Program-made: the position numbers and the translations under genes
Notes under the pieces: generated by a model
Seen by the model: the letters and a program-made list of their open reading frames with translations, nothing else
Database searches by the model: none
What the model was told of the DNA's origin: nothing
Shown here: piece after piece, positions 11,305 through 22,987 of the stretch
How the letters are laid out: each line of letters opens with the position of its first letter
How positions within the stretch are numbered: the first letter of the stretch is position 1
Assembly (NCBI GenBank): GCA_009767595.1
Contig: VSDK01006181.1
Location: 162,127-226,126, forward strand
Direction of reading: 5' to 3'
Source: Symbiodinium kawagutii
Lineage: Eukaryota; Sar; Dinophyceae; Suessiales; Symbiodiniaceae
Length of the DNA stretch: 64,000 bases

Positions 11305-12744
11305 TTACATACATATTTTTCTTGTGCTGCAATCATGTCGAAGCATAGTGCAAGTAGTATCTTGTGAGGGCGCGTAGACCCTCCAAGTTGGCTCGCGTCA
11401 AATCTCTTCAACTTCTCTCCAGGTGGAAACTGGAGCCGGTCCGATGAACGCAGCTAAACTCAATGTGGGTAGGTTAGACGGGAGGGTATGGCTGGCCAAG
11501 GCGGCTGCATTTCACAAATTCAATGTAGAGAAGTTCAAAAAGAGGCCCCCAATTTCAGTTCAATTTCTTGTATCAGTTAGCGAGTCCTTATGATTTTTTC
11601 AGCTTTATCAGTGCATTTTAATGGACATCGTTTGCACTTGGTGCACCAAGTGTCAACGTCAGTGACGTGTTAAAGAAATAATGAAATAAATATACGAGCA
11701 AATTGTTATATAAATGTGTCAAAGTCAAAGCATGTCTCATGATGTTTCTTGGTCTTAGGAGTCTTAGGCATACAGGAATCAAGGTGGCAGGTTCTGGAGC
11801 GCCTTTGCAGCCTCCTTGGGCTTTGGAGCCTCCCACATGACCAAAGCATCGTATCCATTTGAAAGCAAGCGAAACAGGGTAGCCTTTGGTAGCCTTTTCT
11901 GACATTCGTTGGTGATATTTGTGCACCTGTGATACAGCACCTCTTTCATCCTTTGTCTCAGCAGTTTTTAGTTTGCATAGTCAAAAAATGTCCAAAGCTT
12001 TCCCTATTTTGGTGTTTCCTTAAGCTTTCTTTCAAGATGTCTCTTCATTGTCTCTTCATTGTCTCTTCATTCCTTGTCTTCCAGATCTTCATTTTCGGTG
12101 CTCTTTGTCTCCCGCCTCCGGTGCCGCCTTTCCCTTGGCCTTTGGCTGGGCCTTCGGTTCCGGCTTCTTCGGCTCCTCCTGTGTCTCAAGTGCCATGAAG
12201 GTTCCACATCTCTGGAAGAAAGAAACGCTGTGCTGAAAGCTGTGCTCCTTGGGGCTTGCCTTCGGCTTGGCAGCAGCCTGGGCAACGTGGGAAAGACCTA
12301 TGGCTATCTTAGACTATCCTGTCGTCTCTCAAGGGGAAAAACCTGCACTCGACAGTGACTGTGACTCCCTTTTTGACTTCTCGGAAGGATTGAAGACTTT
12401 TGGATACTTTGCCTAACGACAGGGTACAATTTTAGTACGTTGTAGTATACCGTTGTATCCATTATATACTTCAGTACTTCTTTGTGCGCATGTAGAGAAT
12501 ACTATGCACTGCTTTGAGCCTTGGCAGCTTCCTTTGGCTTGGCCTGAGCGCAGTTGTGCTTTCACTATTTCGCTTGATGAAAGATCAAAATTGTTTTTTC
12601 AATTTTGAAAAATGACCTTTTGCATATCGAAAGGTCTCTGCCTTCGGTTCAGGTGTCATGGCTTTGGGAGCCGCCTTCGCCTCATAGTACGCAAATAGAA
12701 CACATGTTGAACACAAGAAACACAATCAAACACGTGCAAAAAAA

Positions 12745-12782
12745 ATGAAATCATATGAAATCATATGAAATCATATGAAATC
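12745..12782. repeat. 10 bp tandem repeat
   Basis: Nearly four copies of gaaatcatat. Confidence 0.8.
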
Positions 12783-14777
12783 CATATCCCAAAATTCCCA
12801 AGTGCCAATTTGGCCAAAGTAAGAAAAAGTGTGGCAATCCATAGCTGTCTTGGCCACACCTTGGGCTTCTCAGGTGTCGTCTCCGGCGGGGATGCTGCAG
12901 CTTCTGCGTGAGGTGCCAAGCCAGGAACTTTGAATTTGGAACCGCGTAATCAAAGCTTCCAACTTAGATAACTACTGGAACGAAAAAACTAAGATTAACT
13001 AAGTAACTCACTGACTAACAAGCGAACCAACTAACTAACCAACTGGACCAGCAGGACCCTGAAGTTTGGTCTCAAAGTTGACCGGCGCAGCAGACTTTGA
13101 CTACAATATTGTTAGCCAACCCTCCCAAAGCCACTGAGGCAACTTCAATACGGTACCAACAAAGATTCCTTTGAGCTTGGAAACATCGCTGACAAAGTGC
13201 GATGTCAAGTCTTAAAGACAAAAAAATTGCATGTTTTAAAGGTGGAAGCAGAGAAGTCTAGAGAAGTCCAGAGAAGTCGCAAGTCCACAGACTGCTTCCA
13301 CTCCTGCAGCGTGAGTTGCGTCCCTAGCCTGAACAGGAACTGAAGCAACGAGCGACTCATCAAAAGCGTAACACAGCTCTTCCGGCCGAAAATGACTTAT
13401 GCACTTATGCTTCAGAAAGATCCCTCTATGTCGCAAGATGTTGCAAGATGTCGCAAGATGTTGCAAGAGAACGCAGGTAACAAGCGCAATGTGGATAACC
13501 TCCTTACTTTGGCTAAAGTCACCTTCTTGGCAGCGCGGCGCTTGGCACTCTTGGACCTTTCAGCTGGACTTGGCGTGACTTGTTTTGCAGTTCTTCAAAA
13601 GCACAGGTTACCGAGGCACTCCTCTGCTTCACCTGCACTGCCTAAGCAACAAATCCTGTGGCTGGGCTTCCCTGCAACTCAGCCTGAGATAGAAGCAGAA
13701 TAAATTGCAGAATGAAAAGCAGGGGAAAAAAGCAGAGAAACTATGAGAAACGAAGAGCAACAATGAGAAACGGGAAAAGCAAATGTCCAAAAGAGGTCCG
13801 AAGCATGTCTTTTAACTGCCAGTAGTGTGTCCAGTCACAAGCCGTTGTTTGGCAAAAGGGAAATGATTCGCTTCAGCGGCAAAACACAAAATGCGGCAAC
13901 TTGTCCATGTTGGCCTCGGCCATGGTTGAGGGGAGCGGAAGGAGTGTGGCGATTCGTGGCGCAGGCGGCAGGTTCGGCACAAACTTGAGCCGAGATCATG
14001 GCATCGAAAGCTGAACGAAAGCGTATTTCCATTTCAAAAAACAGGCTGCTGCATGTGCTCAGCAAGCGGACAAACAGCTGTGTCGAATTCACAACATACC
14101 GTCATCAAGTGTCCTCCTGGAAAAGGAACTTGGTCTTTGTTCCACTCCGGACCTGGTGCACACCGTAGTACACAGTGAGAAATGGAATACTTGGAGACTT
14201 GGAGGGTCTTCGAACATCGTAGCGTTGGGAAAAAAGAGTGCCTTGTCACTGAGCAGGGTGAAGCCTTTGTTGGTGGAAGAGAGCTCTGTAGAGACCAGTC
14301 GAACCTGTGGTGCAACTTTGAGTTGCAAAGAGTTGCAAATTTTAACGGAAAAGAATTGAGTTTGCTTGTCGTTGTCTCAATGCTCCGAAAAACTTTGTGC
14401 CTCTGTGGTGACCTTGCCAGCTGTGCCCATAAAGACTAGCTTCGTAGGCACTTCCTTAAGCTGCGAAAAGGAGTGAAAAGGTGCATAAAAGGTGCATAAA
14501 AGGTGCATGAACGTTTAGCATAAATTTAAACTTCGGAATGCTAACAGTGTGACAGTTCCAATTCTCGCAAATCGACAGCGCCGCACCTCAACTCTCAAGT
14601 TCTGGAAATTCGGGTCCTCCAGATCTGGAACCCAACAATGCAGATAGTTTCTGCTCATGTAATCTTACGCAAAAATGTGATCCCCTTTGACCTTGTCATT
14701 TGCATTCATTTGCCTTGTTTATCTTCGTTTGCTTCTGATTCTCAGTGTTTCTTTTCTGGCAATGTTTTCTTAAAAAC

Positions 14778-14840
14778 CACAGATCTTTGCTCCTGACGAC
14801 CATTCACTGATACCAAGCGGTCACCAGCTCGAACACCAGC
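14778..14840 (-). CDS. PDZ-type exon 1
   Basis: A 63 bp, 21-codon minus-strand exon bounded by GGCCAG|GCT and GTG|GTTTTT. It encodes AGVRAGDRLVSVNGRQEQRS then V. This matches the PDZ core 'aGlrvGDrivsVNG', the loop and strand before the second helix. PDZ domains bind C-terminal peptides and scaffold complexes. The N-terminal half of the domain was not located, so the call rests on this motif and on its match to the exon at 26,044-26,091. Confidence 0.5.
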
Positions 14841-16031
14841 CTGGCCAATTAGAGAAGTCAGAACCTTCCTTCTGTCTCTTTGTTTCAGATCATTTTTCGG
14901 ATCTGAAAAGAACCGTTTTGGCTCTTTCTTCAGTACTGGTTCTTCCTCTGTTTCTGCCAAGTCACACGATCGCATGGTCCACCCGGAAGGACCTTCAGAA
15001 CCACAGCCCCAGATTTTCGAAGGCCTCGGGACGTCACGTAGATCTTCCCAACTAAGAAAAAGACTCACAATTTTCTGAATTCAAATGTTCAGAATCTTTC
15101 AGCTTTTCCCATCAAAAAAAAACGCTGACTGGACGCGATCCGAACGGGACTGCTTTTTGGATTGCCTCAGAACCTGCCCCTCCCCCACTTCCTTCACAAA
15201 ACACTTCAGCCTTTCAACATTTCCGCTGCTTAAGCTTGTTTGAAGAATCCAGTACACGGTGTGCAAGTATCAATAAGACATATTAGCAGCATAGTCAGCA
15301 TAGTTCAATAAGCTCCAGAGATTCACAAAAACTGGGAGCATCTGCGAGGCCGAAGTTGAAAGTCCGCCATCATGTGCTCACCTCAGGGTAGAACTGGCAC
15401 GAGGCTTAGTGCAATGAACAACAGTTTAAACGACTAAGGTCGATTCCAGTCGCGTGTTCATGTGAGTCATTTTGCTGGCTGCCAAAGCAAACTTTCTAGC
15501 ATTATTTTGTGGTTTGGTTTCAAGCTTTATTGATGTGGACACTAGCAAACAATGAAAAAATATCCATTTGTTTCAAGTTTTGAGAAGTTTCAAGCTCAGG
15601 GATCACTAAGCTGGATACTGCTGTCGTAGGTGACCAGTTTGGCAACAAATCCTGCAGATTGAGAAATTCTGAAGGTTGGACATTCAGGGCTGTCGAAAAA
15701 GTGTCTACCAAAAAAGAAAAGAAACTGTGCAGATGCGCTGAAAACCTGAAAACGTAAAAAGATCAGCAGACTGCATGCATTACTTTCCCAGCAGTGTGCC
15801 GGTGCTTCCCTTTGCTTCGCATGGCTTCCCATGGCTTCGCATGCGCATTGAGTCCTGTCTTCTGCCGAAGCATTTCCCAGTCCTCTTCCTTCCAAGCCAG
15901 GGAACAGTCTCTGCCGTAGATCACCGTGGTGTTCGCACAATGCCAAGAAGGAGAAAGTCGTGAAATATTTTCCTGTTTAACTGTATGTATTGTATGGCAT
16001 CAAGGCTGATCAACAGCAAATGACATATTTA

Positions 16032-16141
16032 TTTGACAACCTCACTGGCCAACTAGGACCGAAGGTCCTCTGCATCAGATCCAGTTGAATCCTTTCCGCA
16101 ACATCTTGAAGACTGATACTGGTCTCCTGGCAGAGAACACG
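16032..16141 (-). CDS. Candidate exon, helical
   Basis: The minus-strand frame reads RVLCQETSISLQDVAERIQL followed by DLMQRTFGPSWPV. It has the regular amphipathic spacing of a helical segment. The family is not recognised and the boundaries are approximate. Confidence 0.35.
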
Positions 16142-16589
16142 CTGCAAATTCAGAATGTAAATCGAATGTAAATCGAAGGTCAAACGATGAATGTCTAATA
16201 TAATGTAATACATCGTACTAACACTTTGCCCTAATACTTTGTACCAATACTTTGTGCTAATACTTTGTTACATTCCACTTCTGTGTGCTAAGTGTACTGT
16301 TGTGCTGTGGACTTCGCCTGCGTTTGATGCTCGTGCGCACTTTCGCTGTGCCTCGGCACGACTTTTTAGGCAATCTGCATGGCACAACTGTCCCCGCTGT
16401 GAGCCCGCTGTGCGGAGCCCTAAGGCGAGCTCGTGCGCAGCTTGTGCCGCAAACCACCTCGGACGACGAGACACTCTGTTGCAAGGCAGTCTCTGTCACG
16501 CCTTCGGCTTGCAGGTTGATACAGGTTGCGGTTGCAGTCTACTTCTGCACAGTTTATGTCTCTTCTCAACTCGATTCCTGCTTCGATTC

Positions 16590-16677
16590 AGGCGGCTTGA
16601 TCTTGAAGCTCAGCTCAGTAGAGGGATCCAGAATGTACATATCACGAAGTGTTTTGATGACAAAGAGCTGCATCTCT
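16590..16677 (-). CDS. Candidate exon
   Basis: After a TTCAG acceptor the minus strand reads MQLFVIKTLRDMYILDPSTE then LSFKIKPP, a protein-like sequence of mixed helix and strand character with no low complexity. The function is not recognised. Confidence 0.4.
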
Positions 16678-18799
16678 GAATGATAGACAAACAACATGCT
16701 TTCAATGTCCTTTCTGAGATCTCAGCCAGCCATTTAGAGCATCCTCCAACGAAGATTTGAAAAAAAAATTCAGCATCGGCTCTAACGGGCCTTCTACGGT
16801 TTGAGTCTTTTTCGCAAGGGCACTCCAAACTCACCACAGTCTTGATGAACCCTCGTCCTGCTCGGACCAGGCCTTTGTATCACACAGTTTTGTTGCTAAC
16901 ATCTCTATATTGCTGGGCTCTTGCATCGCTTGTACATAGCTTGTATTTGGATCACATTTTGACTAAGCTTTCATTCTAAACTGGATCTCACTTTGAATAT
17001 CTTTGACTAAGCTCAGAGCTTCCAAGTTTTGTGCAGCCACAGATCCAAGGGCGCAAGCTCTCCGTCGCTCACCAGGCAGAGAAGACAACAGCGATTGCTT
17101 CCATCGACTCACCTTCGACTAACATCCACTAACTCAGTCTTGGTGCAAAGTTCTTCACATTAACTCAAAGAGGAAGTGTGGAAGGAGGGTCAAAGAGAGA
17201 ATTCGATTTAGAATTAAGATACACTAAGATGAATTAAGATGAATTAAGGGCTTCACTGATTAAGCGAACCTTGTCCTTGGATGGACTACCATCTGAAGCA
17301 GAGGCTGGAGAGAAATCTTGCGGAATCGGCATCCATCTCCAAGCGACAGCACGGCCCAGCTGCGAAGCGAAAGAAGACAAAGTGCAGTGGCGAAGTTTCG
17401 CTTCAGATTGGAAGAAGTTTACAGAAGAAAAAAATGTAAATGAGATTCAGATTGGAAATTCAGATGAGGCACTAGGCACTTTGCTTCCAATGTAAACAGT
17501 AAGGCACTTTCTTTGTAAGGCACGTAACTTAAGCCATGGGAGGTTGGCATGCAGGTTTCACCAACATGAGGTCTGACAGCTGCAGTCGAAATTAACAACA
17601 TATTCAATGTAAACACCTTCATTGGCAAATACAAGGATAGCAATCACTGTGGTCACTGAAATCCGCAAAAATAGCCATGCAGTTCCTCCACCTCCTCTGT
17701 CAAAAGTGCAATCTTTTGCATGCCGCGGTGGAGCACAGGCCACTCAGCCAAGTCTCTACTTGCAACAACAGTTGAAAATCGTGAACTTGAAAATCTTTTT
17801 CGGAACAGTTGAGACTTGGAGGCGGTGAAGGAAAAGGAACAAAGGATGAGGAGCCAATTTTACTCCTCGAATCCTCAATTCCTCTCCTGATCTATTGACA
17901 ACAAGTGCTCTAAGAGCCGTCCAGCTTTGCTTTTACGAAGGCTTTGATTAGCAATCAGCAAAAGGTCTCATAACGGCACGTGTTTGCAATCTGAAAAAGT
18001 TTGCCCAACTGAGGAACCTTGAACGGCCTCCTGTATCCAAGTCTGTTGTGTTCTTTCTGTGGATGTTATTCGTATCATAAGACTGACATTCTGCGTGTTG
18101 TGCTCAAAGGCTCAAAGTGAGCGCTCACATTGGCCACCAAACCTCAGTGGTCTCCCAACGCAAATGTTTGCTCCAGAGAGCATCGCCCAGACACAACTTG
18201 AGGAGTTGAAGAGGAGTTTTGAACAACTTGAGGAGTTCAAGGTGAACATTTGATTTGAAGACATTTGAAGACGGGGATCCCGCTTTAGCTTCAAACATTG
18301 CAGACCTCCAGGGATCCGTGCAGGCCATTGTCACAGGTCACAGCTTGATGTTTGCCACGCTTGCCCTCGAGATGATGATTAGACACTCACAAACCAAAAC
18401 TTCCAAACTGAAAGAAGTGCAATGAATCTTCTTGGAAATTGAGTAAATTCAGTAATGAATTGCACAATGAATCTGTTCTTCTCTCTTGGTCGTAAAAAGA
18501 AGGAGCCCACGGCAGAGCATTCAAGAGGAGGCCTGCAGTGAGTCATACCAAGGTCTGGTTTGCACTTGACAAGTACAGCTTAGAACATCTTCCGTTTACT
18601 ATCTTACAAGCGAAAGACATGGAGAGCGCAGATAAGGCCTTGTTTCAAGATCCAATCTGTACGAATTTCTGCGCAAGATCTGAAACATGGACCCTTCCAT
18701 CCCATCGGAAGAACCTCTGGGTGCTCACAATATACAAATATATTATTAAGAAAGGTGGGTTGAGATCGCCTTGATGTGAAGGAGCTGATGGTGCCAAGC

Positions 18800-18905
18800 T
18801 GGTTTACCTGCCAAGCCGGGTGCCGAGTCTGCTTTGATACACGCATGCAGTATGTCCAGTGTTCCAAGCGGTGCCTTTTCTCCAGAGACCATTGCACGCC
18901 TCACA
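18800..18905 (-). CDS. Candidate exon
   Basis: The minus-strand frame reads RRAMVSGEKAPLGTLDILHA followed by CIKADSAPGLAGKPAW. Composition is coding-like. Boundaries and family are unknown. Confidence 0.3.
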
Positions 18906-19546
18906 AAAGACAACCCCTCGCGTTGATGCAAAAATGTCAACCATCCTGTTCCCTTCTCAATTGCCAATGCAAGTGTCATTCTGCGTCATACTCTGCCATT
19001 CTGAGGAATTCTGCAAATCTAAACAGCTATATAGTTCTATACGTATTCCTTTCTCGTTTCAGCTCTTGAGCAAGTTCATGAGAAGCTGAGGGCAAGGACT
19101 GCACACTAGCAGCTTGCGCTTCCATCCGAACTCGCTCCACCAAACGCTTAGCCTTCCAAAAAAGGCATAACAAAGAAAGATTATGAAAATTGGGCTAAGA
19201 CTTAAGTTTATATATTCAAGTTGATATGAAAGAATTGAGTCTGATAGATGTGATATCCTCTGTGGAAGGTTGATTGGTTCATCCAAACGTCTGCGCAGAA
19301 ACTTGAGTGCAAGCAGGGGGGAATGAAAGGTAGAGCAAAGAAAAGGAGACTCTGAGGGCATCCGGGAGGTAACATCTTCCATTATCGTCGGTGGTGTCAC
19401 CATCTTCCCTCATCATAGGAGTGCCACACCTTCATTAACAATTCGCTGCTCCTGTTCTTCCATAGCTTGAGGCATTGATGATGCACTCTGCTTAGACAAA
19501 ATCCAATGAAGGAATGATGGATTGGCACCCAGCATAGATAGATGGA

Positions 19547-19561
19547 TAGATAGATAGATAG

Positions 19562-19624
<63 letters not shown>

Positions 19625-20305
19625 CAAATAGATAGATAAATAGATAGATAAATAGATAGATGAATAGATAGATGAATAAACAGATAGATGGATAGATCAA
19701 TGGATAGACGGATAGATAGACAGACAGGCAGATAGATAGATAGATGGATAGATAGATGGATAGATGGATGGATGGATAGATGGATGGATGGATGGATAGA
19801 TGGATGGATAGATGGATAGATAGATAGATAGATGGATAGATCGATGGACAGACAGACAGACAGACAGACGGCCAGGCAGACAGACAGACAGACAGACAGA
19901 CAGGCAGACAGACAGACAGCCAGACAGCCAGACAGCCAGCCAGCCAGCCAGCCAGACAGACAGACAGACCGCCGGATGGATGGATGGATGGATGGATGGA
20001 TGGATGGATGGATGGATAGATCGATGGACAGACAGACAGACGGCCAGGCAGACAGACAGACAGGCAGACGGCCAGGCAGACAGACAGACAGGCAGACGGC
20101 CAGGCAGACAGACAGACAGGCAGACGGCCAGGCAGACAGACAGACAGGCAGACGGCCAGGCAGACAGACAGACAGACCGCCGGATGGATGGATGGATAGA
20201 TGGATAGATGGATAGATGGATCGATGGATCGATGGATGGATAGATGGATAGATAGATAGATAGATAGACAGATAGATAGACAGATAGATAGATAGATTGG
20301 TAGAT
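19547..20305. repeat. Compound GATA/GGAT/GACA microsatellite with 28 bp higher-order units
   Basis: About 760 bp of 4-mer repeats that pass from GATA through GGAT to CAGA and back. Between 20,042 and about 20,180 a 28 bp higher-order unit (starting ggccaggcagacagacagac) recurs about five times at exact 28 bp spacing. The very long Cys/Leu/Ser/Ile-Pro-Ser-Ile open frames across this interval are repeat translations. Confidence 0.95.
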
Positions 20306-20309
20306 AGAT

Positions 20310-20400
20310 ACATCTCAGCTTGGCCTCTTGGCCCCGCAGCTCGTAGACGGCAGAAAGTCTTGCGGCCTCCCGTCGAAGATGCACTGGTCGAAAAGCGCAC
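20310..20400 (-). CDS. Candidate exon
   Basis: The minus-strand frame just beyond the microsatellite reads CAFRPVHLRREAARLSAVYE followed by LRGQEAKLR, helical and charged. On the other side of the satellite (19,415-19,500) the same strand encodes SKQSASSMPQAMEEQEQRIV then NEGVAL. Both could be exons flanking a satellite-filled intron. No family is recognised. Confidence 0.3.
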
Positions 20401-20559
20401 AAGTTTGAAGAAAGAGTTTCTATACTGAAGAATTTCTCATCATTCTCATTCTTCCTTTCTATATCCTTGTTGAGTTTTGAATTTGAGGAGAAGGCAGAAG
20501 GAGGATGTGGATAGGTTGAAGGGTCCCCACAAAGAGGATGAGGAGAGGGAGGGGAAATG

Positions 20560-21180
20560 AGATGGAAGAAGGGGCGGAAGAAAGTCTTTGGAAAAGGCTA
20601 TATAAGGTGGCTACAATGGGAGTTGATAGAATTTTCCAGCGTCAGAAGGAAGGTGAGAGATGGCGACACGCGATCCACCACCCCAACAGTCAACGAGTCA
20701 ACCTCACTGGCCCTTTTTGCCTCTGCCTTCCCTATTCTCACTACCTGCCGCAGCCTTTCATCCCTTCTCTCGAAAATCCAATGCTCTTCTCGTCCTTTTG
20801 AGCCTCCTGTCCTTGTGCCTGTGGCCTTTTGAATACCTTTCCCCCTTTTTTCCACTTATGTTACTCATCTTTTCTCATCTTTTTTCAGCTTTTTCTCACC
20901 TTTTCTCTCTACTTCCCTTTCCCCTCCTCTCAACTTTTGCATTTCCCCTGCCTAGCCCTTTTGTGCTAGTCGCCCATGCGCCAATTTCATTTTGCCATTC
21001 CCGCTCCTCATACTGTTCCTCCGCCAGCATGATTTGTTCTGGATGTTGTTATTCCTTTTACTTATCCGTTTGTCTTTCTGCAACGGTTTCTTCATCGCAT
21101 TTCAGTCATTGCATTGCTGTCCTTCTTGCCTGTTGCGTTTTGTTCTCGTATGTATAATTGCACTCCTGTTGTTGCTCAGT
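20560..21180. other. Pyrimidine-rich region, no gene
   Basis: C/T-rich sequence on the plus strand with many tttct and cctt runs. Open frames here (up to 165 codons) are Ser/Phe/Leu/Pro-rich without motifs and are not supported as genes. Confidence 0.4.
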
Positions 21181-21289
21181 GAAAAGTTTGAAGATGTAGA
21201 CATACACCTCGTTGGCATGACCCAAGCAAGAGTGAAGTCAAGGCAGTGGAACGTTTGAAGTGAAGCTATCTCTCACTCCATCACCAGGC

Positions 21290-21440
21290 TTCCAAGGGAA
21301 TTCTTGCATTTGTTTTCAATGCTTGACCGTTCTTCATCAGCCTGCACCGCTCGAGGTGTTATCAAGGTAGCTATGCCATCTTCAGGTAAGGCGATGTCTC
21401 CAACCTTTGCTCTGCCAACATCTTTTCAAAGAGCTGTTTG
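21290..21440 (-). CDS. Candidate exons
   Basis: Two minus-strand frames occur side by side: DILKQLFEKMLAEQRLETSP near 21,385-21,450, and TLITPRAVQADEERSSIENK then CKNSLGSL near 21,290-21,370. Both look like helical coding exons. The splice sites are not resolved and the function is unknown. Confidence 0.3.
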
Positions 21441-21454
21441 AGGATGTCTGAAGC

Positions 21455-21600
21455 TATATATATATATCTATTTATTTGTTTATTTATTGATTAATTCATT
21501 TATCTATCTATTTATTCATTTATTTGTTTATTTATCCATTTATTGATTTATATATTTATTTAAAAAATATATTATATATATATATATGAGGCAAGCAATG
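21455..21600. repeat. AT-rich (TTTA)n / (AT)n tract
   Basis: Degenerate tttatttatt with flanking (TA)n runs at 21,460 and 21,570. No gene is seen. Confidence 0.8.
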
Positions 21601-22916
21601 ACTGAGCGAACCATTGCTTCTCATCAAGTACAACCTTTAACGTACAAACCTACCATGTGCAAGCTGCATCCGAGCTGATGGCATTCGAAAATGGTCGAGA
21701 AGATAAAGCTGAGCCTGACAAACAAGCAACCCATAGCAAACCAGCCAGAAAAAGTGCAGAATCCTTGGCTTCCCTTGAATTGAAATGCCATCTCAGAAAG
21801 TCTTCCACAAGACTTTTGAACTTGCCTGCTTGCCTTTAGTATTGAATCAGACTGACTCGCCACCAGTTTTAGATGCTTTCAGGTTGCTTGACATGTTTGA
21901 CATTTGCGAGCCTGAGGTTGGAGGACCACAGTCCTGCCAAGACATGCCGTTGCTTCAAATCACAGATGAATGTTGAATATGTATTGAATACGATTGAGCG
22001 AGACGAAATTCTAACAATTCTAACAAGTCCGAGGGCTCTTTTGTTTCAACCCTTGTTCCAAAGGTCGTCTCACAAAGAGGCCCCCAGTTGGAATCTGCTC
22101 CACACGCCTCCTTTGCAGGATGGGAATTTTCATCAATGAGCTAAGTATTGTGACACATCGCGACTAGCACCGTCCAAATATGCGGCATCCAAAGTGCAAA
22201 AAGGCTAGCAATCTGCACGCTTGAAACGCTTCTGCTGGCACAAAAAGGGCTGTGCTAACTCTTCGGGAGAGGTTAGGAAGTGCTCCTCTCTTGCACCAAG
22301 TTCTATAATCTCCTATCTCCTCTCTTGTCCTTGGAAATTGCGCGCTATCCTCTCCAACTCATTGGTTTTCAACTTGATGCCGGGCACCCCTAGGACCTCT
22401 GGTACTGCTCCTAAACATTTTCCTTTGGTACTTGCGGTCACTGGGACCTGCCTTGCAACTCGGGACTCTACCAGCTCGAACCCCCCCATCGCAAAGCACC
22501 AACGGCGTGTGTGACTGGTGAGTTCCAACATGCACTTTGCTACCGCAATCCACATCCACATCCATCGCCTTGCATCAATGTGTGCAATTGAACTTCGCCA
22601 AACCCCTTACCAAAGCTTCCCCAAGCATGCATCACATGAACTTCATGTGAGACGTCCAACTGCGGGTGAATGGCACAAGTTGCCGAATTGGATCTTATCC
22701 CTGCAGTGGCACTCATCAGGGCTGGATCAATTTGACGAGATCTAGCTTTGGAGTTGTTTTTTTCCACCACCACTTTGCCCAAGTAGAATATTCTTTGGCT
22801 CCCTGATATCCAGGCCGTTTGCTGACATTTTTTGTTCCTCCACCAAATCTATGCTCTTGCTTGTTTGACTCCTTCCCGGAGGTTTTACACAACAGATTGT
22901 CCGACAGAAAGTGCAT

Positions 22917-22987
22917 GGATAGTCGGGACATTGAACCTCAGGCCTCCCGCATACTGAGCGGGTGTAATACCACTACACCAACTGCCC
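22917..22987 (-). tRNA. tRNA-Gly-like sequence, probable pseudogene or tRNA-derived repeat
   Basis: A 71 nt minus-strand sequence starting ggGCAGT. It has an A-box-like tggtgtagtgg, a D-stem GTGT/ACAC, a perfect CCCGC/GCGGG anticodon stem and a B-box-like ggttcaatgtccc. Six of seven acceptor-stem positions can pair (GGGCAGT with ACTATCC). It aligns well with eukaryotic tRNA-Gly in the anticodon arm and variable region. However, the anticodon loop TCAGTAT lacks U33 and does not give a Gly anticodon, and the T-stem pairs poorly. It is therefore more likely a decayed gene or tRNA-derived repeat than a functional tRNA. Confidence 0.4.

Larger units (their letters stand above)
10040..13590 (-). 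other. Series of short Ala/Pro/Lys-rich exon-like segments
   Basis: At least ten short minus-strand segments share one composition, at about 10,040, 10,260, 10,530, 11,790, 12,100-12,200, 12,250, 12,510, 12,640, 12,860 and 13,520. Examples are AKAEPKPKAAQKTQKVV, ALETQEEPKKPEPKAQPKAK, EAKAAPKAMTPEPKAE and SPAERSKSAKRRAAKK. Each is 30-90 bp and is separated by non-coding DNA. The shared composition suggests exons of one protein with a long flexible PEVK-like or histone-H1-like linker. Individual splice sites were not resolved, so this is inference from composition and strand. Confidence 0.35.

Noticed and set aside
19413-20402. Very long minus-strand open frames of up to 329 codons, rich in Ile/Tyr/Leu/Ser and Cys/Leu/Pro
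   Set aside because: They are translations of GATA/GACA/GGAT repeats; all three frames are open for the same reason.
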